From positions 1 to 5,899 of the forward strand of contig USHB01000106.1 in the NCBI GenBank assembly GCA_900554395.1: 5,899 nucleotides of DNA. The letters run 5' to 3'. Source of the DNA: an uncultured Phascolarctobacterium sp. Its GTDB lineage: Bacteria; Bacillota; Negativicutes; Acidaminococcales; Acidaminococcaceae. Both the position numbers and the translations under genes were made by a program. Shown here in pieces: positions 1 to 5,899 of this stretch (within the stretch, counting starts at the first letter, position 1; every line of letters begins with the position of its first letter). The notes under the pieces are model-generated. The model worked only from the letters and a program-made list of their open reading frames with translations, made no database searches and was not told where the DNA came from.

Positions 1-6
1 TTAGTT

Positions 7-24
7 ACCTCATGGAGGTTCCTC
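7..24 (-). promoter_or_regulatory. Leader with SD-like motifs and a small inverted repeat
   Basis: On the minus strand GAGG (24-21), ACCTC (19-15) and GAGGT (11-7) follow one another. ACCTC and GAGGT can form a 5-bp stem with a 3-base loop. The ATG at 13-11 opens only a two-codon frame (ATG AGG TAA), so it is not a gene start. The second GAGGT is placed well to be the ribosome binding site of a gene starting just outside the window. Whether the stem forms or matters is unknown. Confidence 0.3.
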
Positions 25-39
25 TTCGAATCTGTAATT

Positions 40-68
40 ATAATATATCCAACTATACTTTTTTTCAA
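40..68 (-). promoter_or_regulatory. Candidate promoter for a leftward gene beyond the left edge
   Basis: Read on the minus strand, TTGAAA (68-63) is followed after 17 bases by TATTAT (45-40), with an overlapping TATAAT at 42-37. The region is A/T-rich and lies just past the stop of the HD-domain gene. Downstream on the minus strand is a short leader with SD-like GAGG motifs running to the window edge. The gene it would serve is not in the window, so this call rests on motif matches alone, and A/T-rich sequence gives such matches by chance. Confidence 0.35.
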
Positions 69-77
69 GCTACAGGC

Positions 78-1214
78 TTATTTAATAATTACATTTTTTA
101 CTGCCTTGCGGATTCTATCCATGCCGTTTTTGGTTGAAGCAAGGCTGTCAATGTACATCATGGAATACTGGGCGCCAATGTAGTTACGGAAGCGGTTGAA
201 GCGTTCGCCTTCCAGTTCAGCTTTCGTCATGCCGTAATCTTTGACGGCAATCTGTTTAAGAATGGCAACTGATTTCTGGCAGGCCGGGCCGCTCAAAACA
301 AAGTCATGGTCGCCGAGGCTGACGATATAACCTTCCTGCTTATGCGGCGTGGGAATTGTATCATTGCTGTTTACAAGGCCAAGTTTTACCGCATCTTTAC
401 CTGCAATAATGGCTGCCGCTTTCAGGTAACCTGCCACAACCTGCTCGTCCTTGCCACTCGGAATGGTATGCGCACAAGCCTGCGCTACAATTTCTTCAAC
501 CGGGAAGCCGCGGTAAATTACTTCGGCAATACTTAAAATATGGTGCGCGCCTGTTGCGGCAATGGTATATTCCGGCAAAGATGACTGATCTTTCTGCCAC
601 TGGAATACCAGCGGTTTTGCCAAATCGTGCAGCGCCTGCGCGGAAATTATAATATCGTGGCTGATGTCGCTGTTAAAAATATCCCTGTAAGTGTTATAAA
701 TGCCTTCGGAAATTGACAGATTGGCTGCCGTATGGGTAGCAAGCCCGCCCGGATAAGCATGGTGGCTGGCATATCCGCTGCCGGGAGCAGAATAAAACGG
801 CTGCGGTAAACCGCCTTTATAGGGCGGCAAAAGCTGCTCTGCCGAAATTTTGGATGTATCAATCAAACCGGCAGCTGCCAACTTGCTGTATAAAACCTGT
901 TTGCTGCCCGGCAGCTGATAGTTTTGCATGAATGACGGCACCGGATTTTCAATAATTGCCATGGTCATGCTTCTTAACGAACTGTCATTAATACTTTTAA
1001 CAGCATCTTTAATTTTTTTGTAAGAAAGCTGCACCAATTCAGAATTTGCTGCAAGCGGCACTGCATCCGGCAAATTGGTGTAAGCCGCTGCTTTAGCTTT
1101 GGCACCGGCGGCAAAAGCCATTCCCGGCACATTAAGCATCGCAGCCCCAATAGCGGCTCCGGCAGTCATCTGCAAAAATTTTCTGCGCGACATTTTGTCG
1201 TTTAAGTTAGTCAT
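78..1214 (-). CDS. Tat-exported HD-domain protein (predicted metal-dependent phosphohydrolase)
   Basis: This 378-residue protein starts with a twin-arginine signal: SRRKFLQ at residues 9-15, a hydrophobic Ala/Gly-rich stretch to about 35, and a likely cleavage after AFA (33-35). The ATG at 1214 is favoured over Met8 because GGAGG lies 6 bases upstream. The mature part carries an HD-superfamily pattern: HHAYPGGLATHT (151-162), HD at 196-197 in ALHDLAKP, HH at 224-225, H249, and possibly D274 as the last ligand. The first block resembles the HD domain of YhaM-type proteins ('HHAYxGGLLEHT'), but the OB-fold of YhaM is not evident; residues 45-150 are unassigned. HD proteins bind one or two metals and usually hydrolyse phosphoester bonds. 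Tat export of a folded metalloprotein would put this one outside the cytoplasmic membrane. The substrate is unknown. It appears monocistronic, separated from the next unit by a terminator. Confidence 0.8.
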   Translation of the reverse strand: MTNLNDKMSRRKFLQMTAGAAIGAAMLNVPGMAFAAGAKAKAAAYTNLPDAVPLAANSELVQLSYKKIKDAVKSINDSSLRSMTMAIIENPVPSFMQNYQLPGSKQVLYSKLAAAGLIDTSKISAEQLLPPYKGGLPQPFYSAPGSGYASHHAYPGGLATHTAANLSISEGIYNTYRDIFNSDISHDIIISAQALHDLAKPLVFQWQKDQSSLPEYTIAATGAHHILSIAEVIYRGFPVEEIVAQACAHTIPSGKDEQVVAGYLKAAAIIAGKDAVKLGLVNSNDTIPTPHKQEGYIVSLGDHDFVLSGPACQKSVAILKQIAVKDYGMTKAELEGERFNRFRNYIGAQYSMMYIDSLASTKNGMDRIRKAVKNVIIK

Positions 1215-1252
1215 GTTGCTCCTCCCAAACCAAATTTATTTGTACTGTTTTG

Positions 1253-1258
1253 ATTATA
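1253..1258 (-). promoter_or_regulatory. Candidate -10 box of the HD-domain gene
   Basis: A perfect TATAAT is present on the minus strand about 40 bases before the ATG at 1214, which leaves a short leader containing the GGAGG ribosome binding site (1225-1221). No good -35 lies 16-18 bases upstream; the hexamers there are TAGCGG, ATAGCG and AATAGC. The promoter is therefore either activator-dependent or weak, or the match is chance. Confidence 0.4.
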
Positions 1259-1354
1259 ACGGAGGATTATTCAGCCGCTATTAAGCAGATGTAAAATTTA
1301 GCTTTGCTTAAAGCAGCCAATGTTAAATTTATTTCAGCGCAGCTTATATATAAA

Positions 1355-1382
1355 AAAGGCATACGCTTTTGCGTATGCCTTT
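1355..1382 (-). terminator. Intrinsic terminator of the flippase-M23-DUF3887 unit
   Basis: A perfect 12-bp inverted repeat (1355-1366 with 1371-1382) surrounds a 4-base loop, 4 bases past the stop codon of the DUF3887-like gene. Read on the minus strand, the GC-rich part of the stem is followed by a run of T residues (complement of 1357-1352) and then A/T sequence, as expected for Rho-independent termination. The plus-strand side is also T-rich (about 1380-1388), so it could work both ways, but no rightward gene leads into it. It separates the three-gene unit from the HD-domain gene. Confidence 0.85.
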
Positions 1383-1386
1383 AATT

Positions 1387-1815
1387 TTATTCTGCTGTGT
1401 TTTCCTGTACTTCAAGGGCATTTAAGCTGAAGTTGGTAATTTTTTCTTTTTTATCAAGTTCAAAAACAATGCTTACAGCAGGCTGTCTGCTGAAACCTGC
1501 AATATAGGTCAGGCGGTCAGCTTTATCAAAACGTTCAAATGAGAAAAATTTGGTTTCTTTCAGATTGCCGAATTTTTCCTTTACCTGGCGCTGCATGGCA
1601 ATAAAAGTGTTAATATTCATCTGTTGTGCAAGGTCTGCCGACATAGCTTTTTCAGCGTCTTTATAACCAAGCGTATCGCTGGCAACAAGCGCGGTAATTA
1701 CTTTCTGGGCAGAACTTTCCGCATCGCTCAGCGCGCTGCTGTTTTCGGTTGCAAAGCAGCTTGCCGCAAAAGCCATTGTCAAAAGCGTGGTAAGCAAAAT
1801 AATAAATTTTTTCAT
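1387..1815 (-). CDS. Small exported protein, DUF3887-like
   Basis: This 142-residue protein begins with a clear signal peptide (MKK, then a hydrophobic stretch to about residue 17, possible cleavage after AFA at 15-17 or CFA at 20-22). Cys20 sits in a poor lipobox (AASC), so a soluble exported protein is more likely than a lipoprotein. The mature part (about 25-135) alternates helix-like and strand-like segments: a helical stretch of aligned Ala/Asp/Gln residues, then FGNLKETKFF (82-91), YIAGF (104-108) and VSIVFELDKKEKITNFSL (114-131). This layout resembles DUF3887-type domains, which end in a strand-rich half, but I cannot confirm membership without a profile search. No catalytic residues are evident. 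GGAGG lies 7 bases before the ATG. It is the last gene of the unit, 48 bases after the M23 gene and directly before the terminator, which suggests an envelope-related accessory role. Confidence 0.65.
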   Translation of the reverse strand: MKKFIILLTTLLTMAFAASCFATENSSALSDAESSAQKVITALVASDTLGYKDAEKAMSADLAQQMNINTFIAMQRQVKEKFGNLKETKFFSFERFDKADRLTYIAGFSRQPAVSIVFELDKKEKITNFSLNALEVQENTAE

Positions 1816-1847
1816 AAAATCGCCTCCGGTTTTATTTTAATATTTTA

Positions 1848-1859
1848 CCGCTTGCGCGG
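1848..1859 (-). other. Short hairpin between the M23 and DUF3887-like genes
   Basis: On the minus strand CCGC-GCAA-GCGG could form a 4-bp GC stem closed by a GNRA-type tetraloop, followed by A/T-rich sequence, in the 48-base gap between the two genes. It is too short and lacks a proper T run to be a convincing terminator. At most it may attenuate transcription or stabilise an mRNA end. Confidence 0.25.
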
Positions 1860-1863
1860 ATTG

Positions 1864-2778
1864 TTATTTGCTGTTTAACATATACATCGGGTCAATATAC
1901 TGCCCGTCAACCATAACTTCAAAATGGATATGCGGGCCGGTGCTGTAACCGCTGCTGCCTGCAAAGCCGATAATATCGCCCTTGCGCACCGTATCGCCGT
2001 TTGTTACGGCAATGCTGCTCATATGCCCGTAAGCCGTTTCGTAGCCGTTGCCGTGGTCAATCTGTACATAACGCCCATAACCGCCATTCCAGCCGGCAGT
2101 TTCCACCGTTCCGGCCGCCGCCGCATATACAGGCGCCCCAAAATCAATGGCAATGTCAATTCCTGGGTGCCAGTCGTAACCGGTGCCAATCGGCGCTATG
2201 CGCCCGCCATAGGCAGAACTTATTACGCCGCCGTCAGTTGGCCATAAATCGGGAAAGCCGTTTAATGAATTGCTGCGTTTTTCCATCGCCAAAAGCAGTT
2301 CTTTCATGGAAGCCTTTTTATCTTCAATCTGCTGCTTGATATTTTTATTCTGAACTTCCAGCAGCGATAAGTTTTCAGCCATGCCCATATCGGAAGGCCC
2401 GCCCTTACCCATATATTCCGGCTGAACCGCAGGGCTTTCACTCTGCGCCGCCGTGCCAAGCTGCAAATTGTTTTCCGGGTCGCGTATCAGCGCACGGCGC
2501 AGCCTGCTTTCAAGCGTTGTCATTTCGTTCATATCGCGCAGCATTTTTTCGTTGTCGTCCAATAAACTTTGCATACGCTGTTCGTATTCCGCCTTATGCG
2601 CGCGGTAATCGGCAAATTCCTGCTGCCATGCGTGGTAACGCGCAAAAGCATACGCCGCATAAACGCCAAAGCCCATTGCCGCAACGGCAAGCACGGCCGC
2701 TGCCTTAAACACCGCCGGAGGTATTTTATATGTTTTGCCTCCCGGCGATGTAAATGTATAAAACTTATCTTTCTGCAT
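1864..2778 (-). CDS. Membrane-anchored M23 (LytM/Gly-Gly type) peptidoglycan endopeptidase
   Basis: This 304-residue protein has a short cytoplasmic N-terminus, one membrane segment at about 23-46 and no evident cleavage site, so it is probably a type II anchored envelope enzyme. Charged helical, probably coiled-coil stretches follow (about 50-100 and 135-172), separated by a Pro/Gly-rich linker. The C-terminal M23 domain (about 180-300) has the full metal and catalytic set: HPGID (H204, D208), GHM (H252) and HIHFE (H283, H285). In this family H204, D208 and H285 would bind zinc, and H252 and H283 would be catalytic, so the enzyme looks active rather than a degenerate EnvC-like activator. It would cut peptide cross-links in peptidoglycan. 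The ATG is supported by GAGGG 6 bases upstream. It lies 11 bases after the flippase stop, with its ribosome binding site touching that stop, so co-transcription and translational coupling are likely. Confidence 0.9.
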   Translation of the reverse strand: MQKDKFYTFTSPGGKTYKIPPAVFKAAAVLAVAAMGFGVYAAYAFARYHAWQQEFADYRAHKAEYEQRMQSLLDDNEKMLRDMNEMTTLESRLRRALIRDPENNLQLGTAAQSESPAVQPEYMGKGGPSDMGMAENLSLLEVQNKNIKQQIEDKKASMKELLLAMEKRSNSLNGFPDLWPTDGGVISSAYGGRIAPIGTGYDWHPGIDIAIDFGAPVYAAAAGTVETAGWNGGYGRYVQIDHGNGYETAYGHMSSIAVTNGDTVRKGDIIGFAGSSGYSTGPHIHFEVMVDGQYIDPMYMLNSK

Positions 2779-2784
2779 TGTTAT

Positions 2785-2790
2785 CCCTCT
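2785..2790 (-). promoter_or_regulatory. Ribosome binding site of the M23 gene touching the flippase stop codon
   Basis: On the minus strand AGAGGG starts with the last A of the flippase TAA stop (2792-2790) and lies 6 bases before the M23 ATG. Ribosomes finishing the flippase gene would cover this site, which points to translational coupling. It also fixes the M23 start. Confidence 0.7.
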
Positions 2791-4400
2791 TATTTAAAAT
2801 AACCAAAACGCTGACCAAGCGCCAGCACTCTGCGCCCAATAAAGGGAATGTCCTCCAGGTCATCTTTGTTCAGTCCGCCAAAGCCTGCCAAAGCTATGGC
2901 ATACACCGGCATTGCCACAAGCATGGCCGCCAATATTGCCCATGCGCCCCAACCGGAAGTTAACGCCAGCACGCCATATACGGCAGCGCCCATCAGCGCC
3001 GATGCAAGCGCAGGCTTAATAAAGCCGGAAATGCTGAGAGTGTAATGGGCGTGTTTATAAATAAACATCATGTTCAAAAGAGCAGCAATGCCAAAATCTG
3101 CCAGTGTCGCCAAAGATGCACCGTTAATGCCCAGTTCCGGCTGTGCCGTAAGCACCCAGCTGAGGCAGACTTTAATTGCCGCTGCCAGAATCATGGCAAT
3201 AACAGGCAGCGCCGTTTTGCCAAGCCCCTGCAAAATACCGGTGCTTATCTGGTGCAGCCCCAAAAGGAAAATGCCAAAGCTCATGGTGCGGATTGCACCT
3301 GCCGCCCCGGGCGCGTTATAAATAAGCGCAGCCACATCGCCTGCTAAAAAGTACAGGCCTACGGAACACGGCAAAGTAATTATCATCGCCACGCGAAAGG
3401 CCGTTCTTATTTTGGCTTTAATGCCTGCTTCGTCTTTAAGCGTGCGCGATTCGGAAATGGCAGGAACAAGGTTTATCGTCATTGCCGCCGTAAAAATTGT
3501 TGCCAGGTTTACCAGCGGCACCGCCATGCCCGTTAAATAACCGAAAAGTTCGGTAGATTCACCAACTGAAAAACCAGCAGCTTCCAAACGCTGCGGCACT
3601 ATAAGCAAATCAAGGTTGGCAACCACCGGCAGCATTAAACTGCTGAGCGATACCGGCAGAGCCAGTTTCAGTAAACGGGTAATTATTTTCCGTGCAGGTT
3701 CCGGCTCTTTGGCAACAGTGCCCTGCATTTTTGCTTTTAAACTGCGTTTAAGGCGAGCGTAAAACCACATCAGCACAAGCAGCGCGCAGAATGCGCCGAC
3801 GCCTGCGCCCATGCTGGCGCCGCCCGCTGCGTATTCCAGCCCGTAAGGCATGAACATATACGCAAACACAATCATCGTCACAACGCGCATAAGCTGCTCG
3901 ACAACTTCCGAAGCCGCTGTCGGCATCATAATCTGCCAGCCCTGCAAATATCCGCGGAAGCTGGCAAGAAAAGTTACAAAAAATACTGCCGGCGCCAGTG
4001 CGATAATGGAATAATACGCACGCGCATCGCGAATCCAGTGGTTTTCAATAAGCCAGCCTGCGCCAAACCACAGCGCCGATGAAAACACCAAACCGCTGAT
4101 AAACAACAGCCTGAGCGAGACATTGAACACTCTTTTGGCGCCGAAGAAATCATTTTCCGCCACTTTTTCGGCGGTAATAATGGAAATAGCCACCGGTATG
4201 CCTGCCGACGATACCGTTATCGCCATCAGGTAAATGGGAAAGCCCATCTGGTAAAGGCCGATGCCTTCGCCGCCCAGAATACGTGAAAGGATAATCCAGT
4301 TCAGCGAACCGATAACCTTAACAACCATACTGGAAGCCGTAAGAATTAAAGTACCCTTTAAAAATTTTTTATTGCCTGTACTGCCGTTATTTTCTGACAT
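2790..4400 (-). CDS. SpoVB/MurJ-like MOP-family flippase (polysaccharide biosynthesis protein)
   Basis: This 536-residue polytopic membrane protein has about 14 hydrophobic segments, the usual number and length for MOP-superfamily flippases. Family-like motifs include KGTLILTASSMVVKVIGS (15-32), ILGGEGIGLYQM (41-52), SSAGIPVAIS (64-73), FRGYLQG (148-154), a polar loop near 215-240, and a soluble tail NKDDLEDIPFIGRR (511-524). This matches the Firmicute SpoVB/YtgP branch. B. subtilis YtgP acts as a lipid II flippase, and SpoVB acts in spore cortex synthesis. Which substrate this one carries (lipid II or another undecaprenyl-linked saccharide) cannot be told from sequence. Pairing with a peptidoglycan endopeptidase supports a cell-wall role. 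The ATG is supported by AGGAC 7 bases upstream. It is the first gene of the leftward unit and is divergent from the BMP lipoprotein gene. The resemblance to SpoVB is not evidence that the organism sporulates. Confidence 0.85.
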   Translation of the reverse strand: MSENNGSTGNKKFLKGTLILTASSMVVKVIGSLNWIILSRILGGEGIGLYQMGFPIYLMAITVSSAGIPVAISIITAEKVAENDFFGAKRVFNVSLRLLFISGLVFSSALWFGAGWLIENHWIRDARAYYSIIALAPAVFFVTFLASFRGYLQGWQIMMPTAASEVVEQLMRVVTMIVFAYMFMPYGLEYAAGGASMGAGVGAFCALLVLMWFYARLKRSLKAKMQGTVAKEPEPARKIITRLLKLALPVSLSSLMLPVVANLDLLIVPQRLEAAGFSVGESTELFGYLTGMAVPLVNLATIFTAAMTINLVPAISESRTLKDEAGIKAKIRTAFRVAMIITLPCSVGLYFLAGDVAALIYNAPGAAGAIRTMSFGIFLLGLHQISTGILQGLGKTALPVIAMILAAAIKVCLSWVLTAQPELGINGASLATLADFGIAALLNMMFIYKHAHYTLSISGFIKPALASALMGAAVYGVLALTSGWGAWAILAAMLVAMPVYAIALAGFGGLNKDDLEDIPFIGRRVLALGQRFGYFK

Positions 4401-4424
4401 ACGCGCCGTCCTAATCTAAAAATA

Positions 4425-4443
4425 AATACTCATTATAATTATC
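4425..4443 (-). promoter_or_regulatory. Fur-box-like sequence over the -10 of the envelope operon
   Basis: Minus-strand GATAATTATAATGAGTATT matches the classical 19-base Fur consensus GATAATGATAATCATTATC at 15 positions by direct comparison. It overlaps the candidate -10, as a repressor site would. The surroundings are very A/T-rich, which raises the chance of such a match. The flanking genes are not typical iron genes, so the call is tentative. Confidence 0.25.
4432..4437 (-). promoter_or_regulatory. Candidate -10 box of the flippase-M23-DUF3887 unit
   Basis: TATAAT is present on the minus strand 31 bases before the flippase ATG. The expected -35 region (about 4455-4460) reads AAAATG and is a poor match, so the promoter is only partly supported. 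The box sits inside the Fur-box-like sequence at 4425-4443. Confidence 0.4.
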
Positions 4444-4493
4444 TCTTTAAAAGCCATTTTTGACAAGTCTTTTGCAATTCTTTTCACAAATTC

Positions 4494-4522
4494 TTGCGCT
4501 TTGCCTGCTAAATTGCTACAAT
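4494..4522 (+). promoter_or_regulatory. Promoter of the BMP lipoprotein gene (extended -10)
   Basis: TTGCGC (4494-4499) is followed after 17 bases by TACAAT (4517-4522), with TG just upstream of the -10 (TGCTACAAT), i.e. an extended -10 element. Transcription would begin near 4529, which leaves a leader of about 26 bases that contains the GGAGG ribosome binding site (4543-4547) 7 bases before the ATG. This leader is too short for a riboswitch. Confidence 0.6.
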
Positions 4523-4554
4523 TAAATATATAAATTACGGACGGAGGTTAAACA

Positions 4555-5649
4555 ATGAAAAAATTTCTTGCTTGTTCTCTTATTGCCCTGCTTGCCTGCG
4601 GCACCCTTTTAGCCGGCTGCGGCGGCGATAAAAAAGATGAAGCGGCTGCCGGCAAAACCAAAGCTGCTTTCGTTTATGTAAGCTCTGCCAAAGACGGCGG
4701 CTATTCCATGTCGCACGAACTCGGCCGTCAGTATGTTGCCAACAACATGCCCGAAGTACAGACTTCCTTTATGGAATCCGTACCGGAAGGCGCTGACTCC
4801 GAGCGCGTTATCAACCAGCTTGCCGCACAGGGCAACAAAATTATTTTCACCACCAGCTTCGGTTACATGGACCCGACCATTAATGTAGCCAAAAAATTCC
4901 CGGATATTACTTTCCTGCACTGCTCCGGCTTTAAAACCGCTCCCAATGTAGGCACCTACTTTGGCCGCATGTACGAAGCACGTTATGTAACCGGCATTGT
5001 TGCAGGCAAACAGACCAAAACCAACACCATCGGCTTTGTAGCCGCCTTCCCGATTCCGGAAGTTATCCGCGCCATCAATGCCTTTACCCTCGGCGTGCAG
5101 AGCGTGAACCCGGAAGCAACCGTTAAAGTTCTGTGGACCAACACCTGGTACAACCCCACCACCGAAAAACAGGCAGCTTTAACGCTGATTGACGCAGGCG
5201 CTGACGTTATCGCCCAGCACCAGAACACCCCCGGCCCGCAGCAGGCAGCAGAAGAACGCGGCGTTTACGGCATCGGCTACAATGTAGACATGTCTGCCAA
5301 CGCACCGAAGGCTTCTCTCACCTCGGCAGTTTGGAACTGGGGCCCGTTCTATGAAAAAACCATCAAAGAAGTTGAAGCAGGCACCTGGAAATCTTCCGCT
5401 TACTGGGGCGGCATGAAAGATAAAGTTGTTGATATTGCTCCTTACGGCCCAGCTGTAACGGACGAAACCAAAAAACTGGCTGACGCAGCCAAACAGAATA
5501 TCATCGACGGCAAACTTGTTGTTTTTGCAGGCCCGCTGTATGACCAGACCGGCGCAGAACGCGTACCGGCAGGGCAGGCACTTACCGATAAGGATTTGCT
5601 CTCCATGGATTGGTTTGTTAAAGGTGTAGACGGCCAGATTAACAAATAA
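4555..5649 (+). CDS. BMP/PnrA-family substrate-binding lipoprotein
   Basis: This 364-residue protein starts with a lipoprotein signal: a positive N-terminus, a hydrophobic stretch and the lipobox LAGC with Cys22 as the lipidated residue, then a Gly/Lys/Asp/Glu-rich tether to about 35. The mature part fits the basic membrane protein (BMP) family of periplasmic-binding-protein-like receptors. It begins AAFVYVSSAKDGGYSMSH (37-54), then has ADSERVINQLAAQGNKIIFTTSFGYM in outline at 80-105, GADVIAQHQNTPGPQQAAEERG around 215-236, GIGYNVDM (239-246) and SAVWNWGPFYE (257-267). Its length is typical. Characterised members bind purine nucleosides (PnrA), and others bind riboflavin-type ligands, so the ligand here is open. 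Such receptors normally serve an ABC importer, but no ATPase or permease gene is in view. The next gene lies 15 bases downstream without a terminator. Codons such as AAC, ACC and ATC dominate, which suggests strong expression. Confidence 0.9.
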   Translation: MKKFLACSLIALLACGTLLAGCGGDKKDEAAAGKTKAAFVYVSSAKDGGYSMSHELGRQYVANNMPEVQTSFMESVPEGADSERVINQLAAQGNKIIFTTSFGYMDPTINVAKKFPDITFLHCSGFKTAPNVGTYFGRMYEARYVTGIVAGKQTKTNTIGFVAAFPIPEVIRAINAFTLGVQSVNPEATVKVLWTNTWYNPTTEKQAALTLIDAGADVIAQHQNTPGPQQAAEERGVYGIGYNVDMSANAPKASLTSAVWNWGPFYEKTIKEVEAGTWKSSAYWGGMKDKVVDIAPYGPAVTDETKKLADAAKQNIIDGKLVVFAGPLYDQTGAERVPAGQALTDKDLLSMDWFVKGVDGQINK

Positions 5650-5664
5650 AAGAAGGTAATAATA

Positions 5665-5899
5665 ATGAAAAAACTTTTAGCACTGGCAATTATTGCTGCA
5701 CTTGGAATTACAAGCGCAGCTTATGCCGCACCGCTTAGAAGTTACGGCGCAGGCAAAACCGCTATCGACGTTGGCATGAACCTGCCTAGCAATAACGATT
5801 ACGACGGTTACAGCGCAGGCAGCAAAGAAACCTCGCCCTATGCAGGCATTACCGTTGGCATCAGCGAAAAAGCGGCTTTAAATTACAAATGGAACCAGT
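5665..5899 (+). CDS. Probable outer-membrane beta-barrel protein, N-terminal part (cut by window edge)
   Basis: The frame is open from ATG 5665 to the window end, giving 78 codons. GAAGG lies 8 bases before the start. A classical signal peptide (MKKLLALAIIAALG...) ends in AYA at 19-21, giving a mature start of APLRSYGAGK. The mature part has alternating polar/hydrophobic strands: KTAIDVGMNLP (31-41) and YAGITVGISEKAALNYKWNQ (59-78), the latter a strand-turn-strand typical of outer-membrane barrels. The opening 'APL..Y.AGK.AID' followed by 'GITVG...KAALNYKWN' is a pattern I associate with small outer-membrane beta-barrel proteins of Negativicutes. The gene is probably co-transcribed with the BMP lipoprotein gene. 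The C-terminus, where a closing aromatic strand would confirm the barrel, is missing. Confidence 0.65.
   Translation, partial: MKKLLALAIIAALGITSAAYAAPLRSYGAGKTAIDVGMNLPSNNDYDGYSAGSKETSPYAGITVGISEKAALNYKWNQ

Noticed and set aside
67..79. Small inverted repeat AAGC/GCTT next to a T run, as a terminator of the HD-domain gene
   Set aside because: The stem is only 4 bp, and on the minus strand it is followed by A residues, not T, so the polarity is wrong. I see no terminator for this gene.
1301..1314. GCTTT-GCTT-AAAGC hairpin between the HD-domain gene and the terminator
   Set aside because: It is a five-bp weak stem with no T run or conserved setting, and no role can be supported.
1232..1334. 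Direct repeat AAATTTATTT at 1232-1241 and 1325-1334
   Set aside because: It is ten bases of A/T-only sequence in an A/T-rich gap with no matching flanks, so it is likely chance.
1924..2339. Open frames on the plus strand opposite the M23 gene
   Set aside because: They lie antisense to an intact M23 domain with all catalytic residues, have no recognisable protein features, and are shadows of the real gene. The same holds for frames opposite the HD, flippase and BMP genes.
2790..4400. Reading the SpoVB-like flippase as proof of sporulation
   Set aside because: The family includes vegetative lipid II and polysaccharide flippases, and no other sporulation gene is in the window.
4460..4465. Perfect TTGACA on the plus strand upstream of the BMP gene
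   Set aside because: No acceptable -10 lies 16-18 bases downstream (TTTCAC, TTCACA, TCACAA). The extended -10 promoter at 4494-4522 explains the gene better.
4523..4554. Possible riboswitch before the BMP gene
   Set aside because: The leader after the predicted promoter is only about 26 bases and mostly A/T plus the ribosome binding site.

Overview
The window looks like chromosomal sequence from a diderm Firmicute, most likely the Negativicutes (an Acidaminococcus/Phascolarctobacterium/Selenomonas-like organism). Two signals support this. The flippase, the BMP-family lipoprotein and the strong GGAGG ribosome binding sites have a Firmicute character. The right-edge gene encodes a signal peptide followed by a sequence resembling the small outer-membrane beta-barrel proteins of Negativicutes. 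The assignment is an inference from protein style, not a database match.

Layout, left to right. Positions 1-77 are a short A/T-rich gap that probably holds the promoter and leader of a leftward gene just outside the window. Positions 78-1214 (minus) encode a Tat-signal protein with an HD-type metal phosphohydrolase signature. Positions 1215-1386 hold that gene's candidate promoter and a strong intrinsic terminator for the next unit. Positions 1387-4400 (minus) are a three-gene leftward unit, transcribed as SpoVB/MurJ-like MOP flippase, then membrane-anchored M23 peptidase, then a small exported DUF3887-like protein. Positions 4401-4554 are a divergent promoter region. Positions 4555-5649 (plus) encode a BMP/PnrA-type substrate-binding lipoprotein, followed after 15 bases by the truncated outer-membrane beta-barrel gene.

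How the genes may work together. The leftward unit reads as a cell-envelope module: a flippase for lipid-linked cell-wall or polysaccharide precursor, a peptidoglycan endopeptidase, and an exported accessory protein. The rightward unit pairs a ligand-binding lipoprotein (nucleoside-type family) with a probable outer-membrane protein, and no ABC ATPase or permease genes are in view. All six genes encode membrane or exported proteins.

No mobile element, CRISPR array, tRNA or rRNA was seen. I do not see a clearly new multi-gene system. The points most worth a second look are the Tat-exported HD-domain protein, the receptor/outer-membrane pair without transporter genes, and a Fur-box-like sequence over the -10 of the envelope operon.
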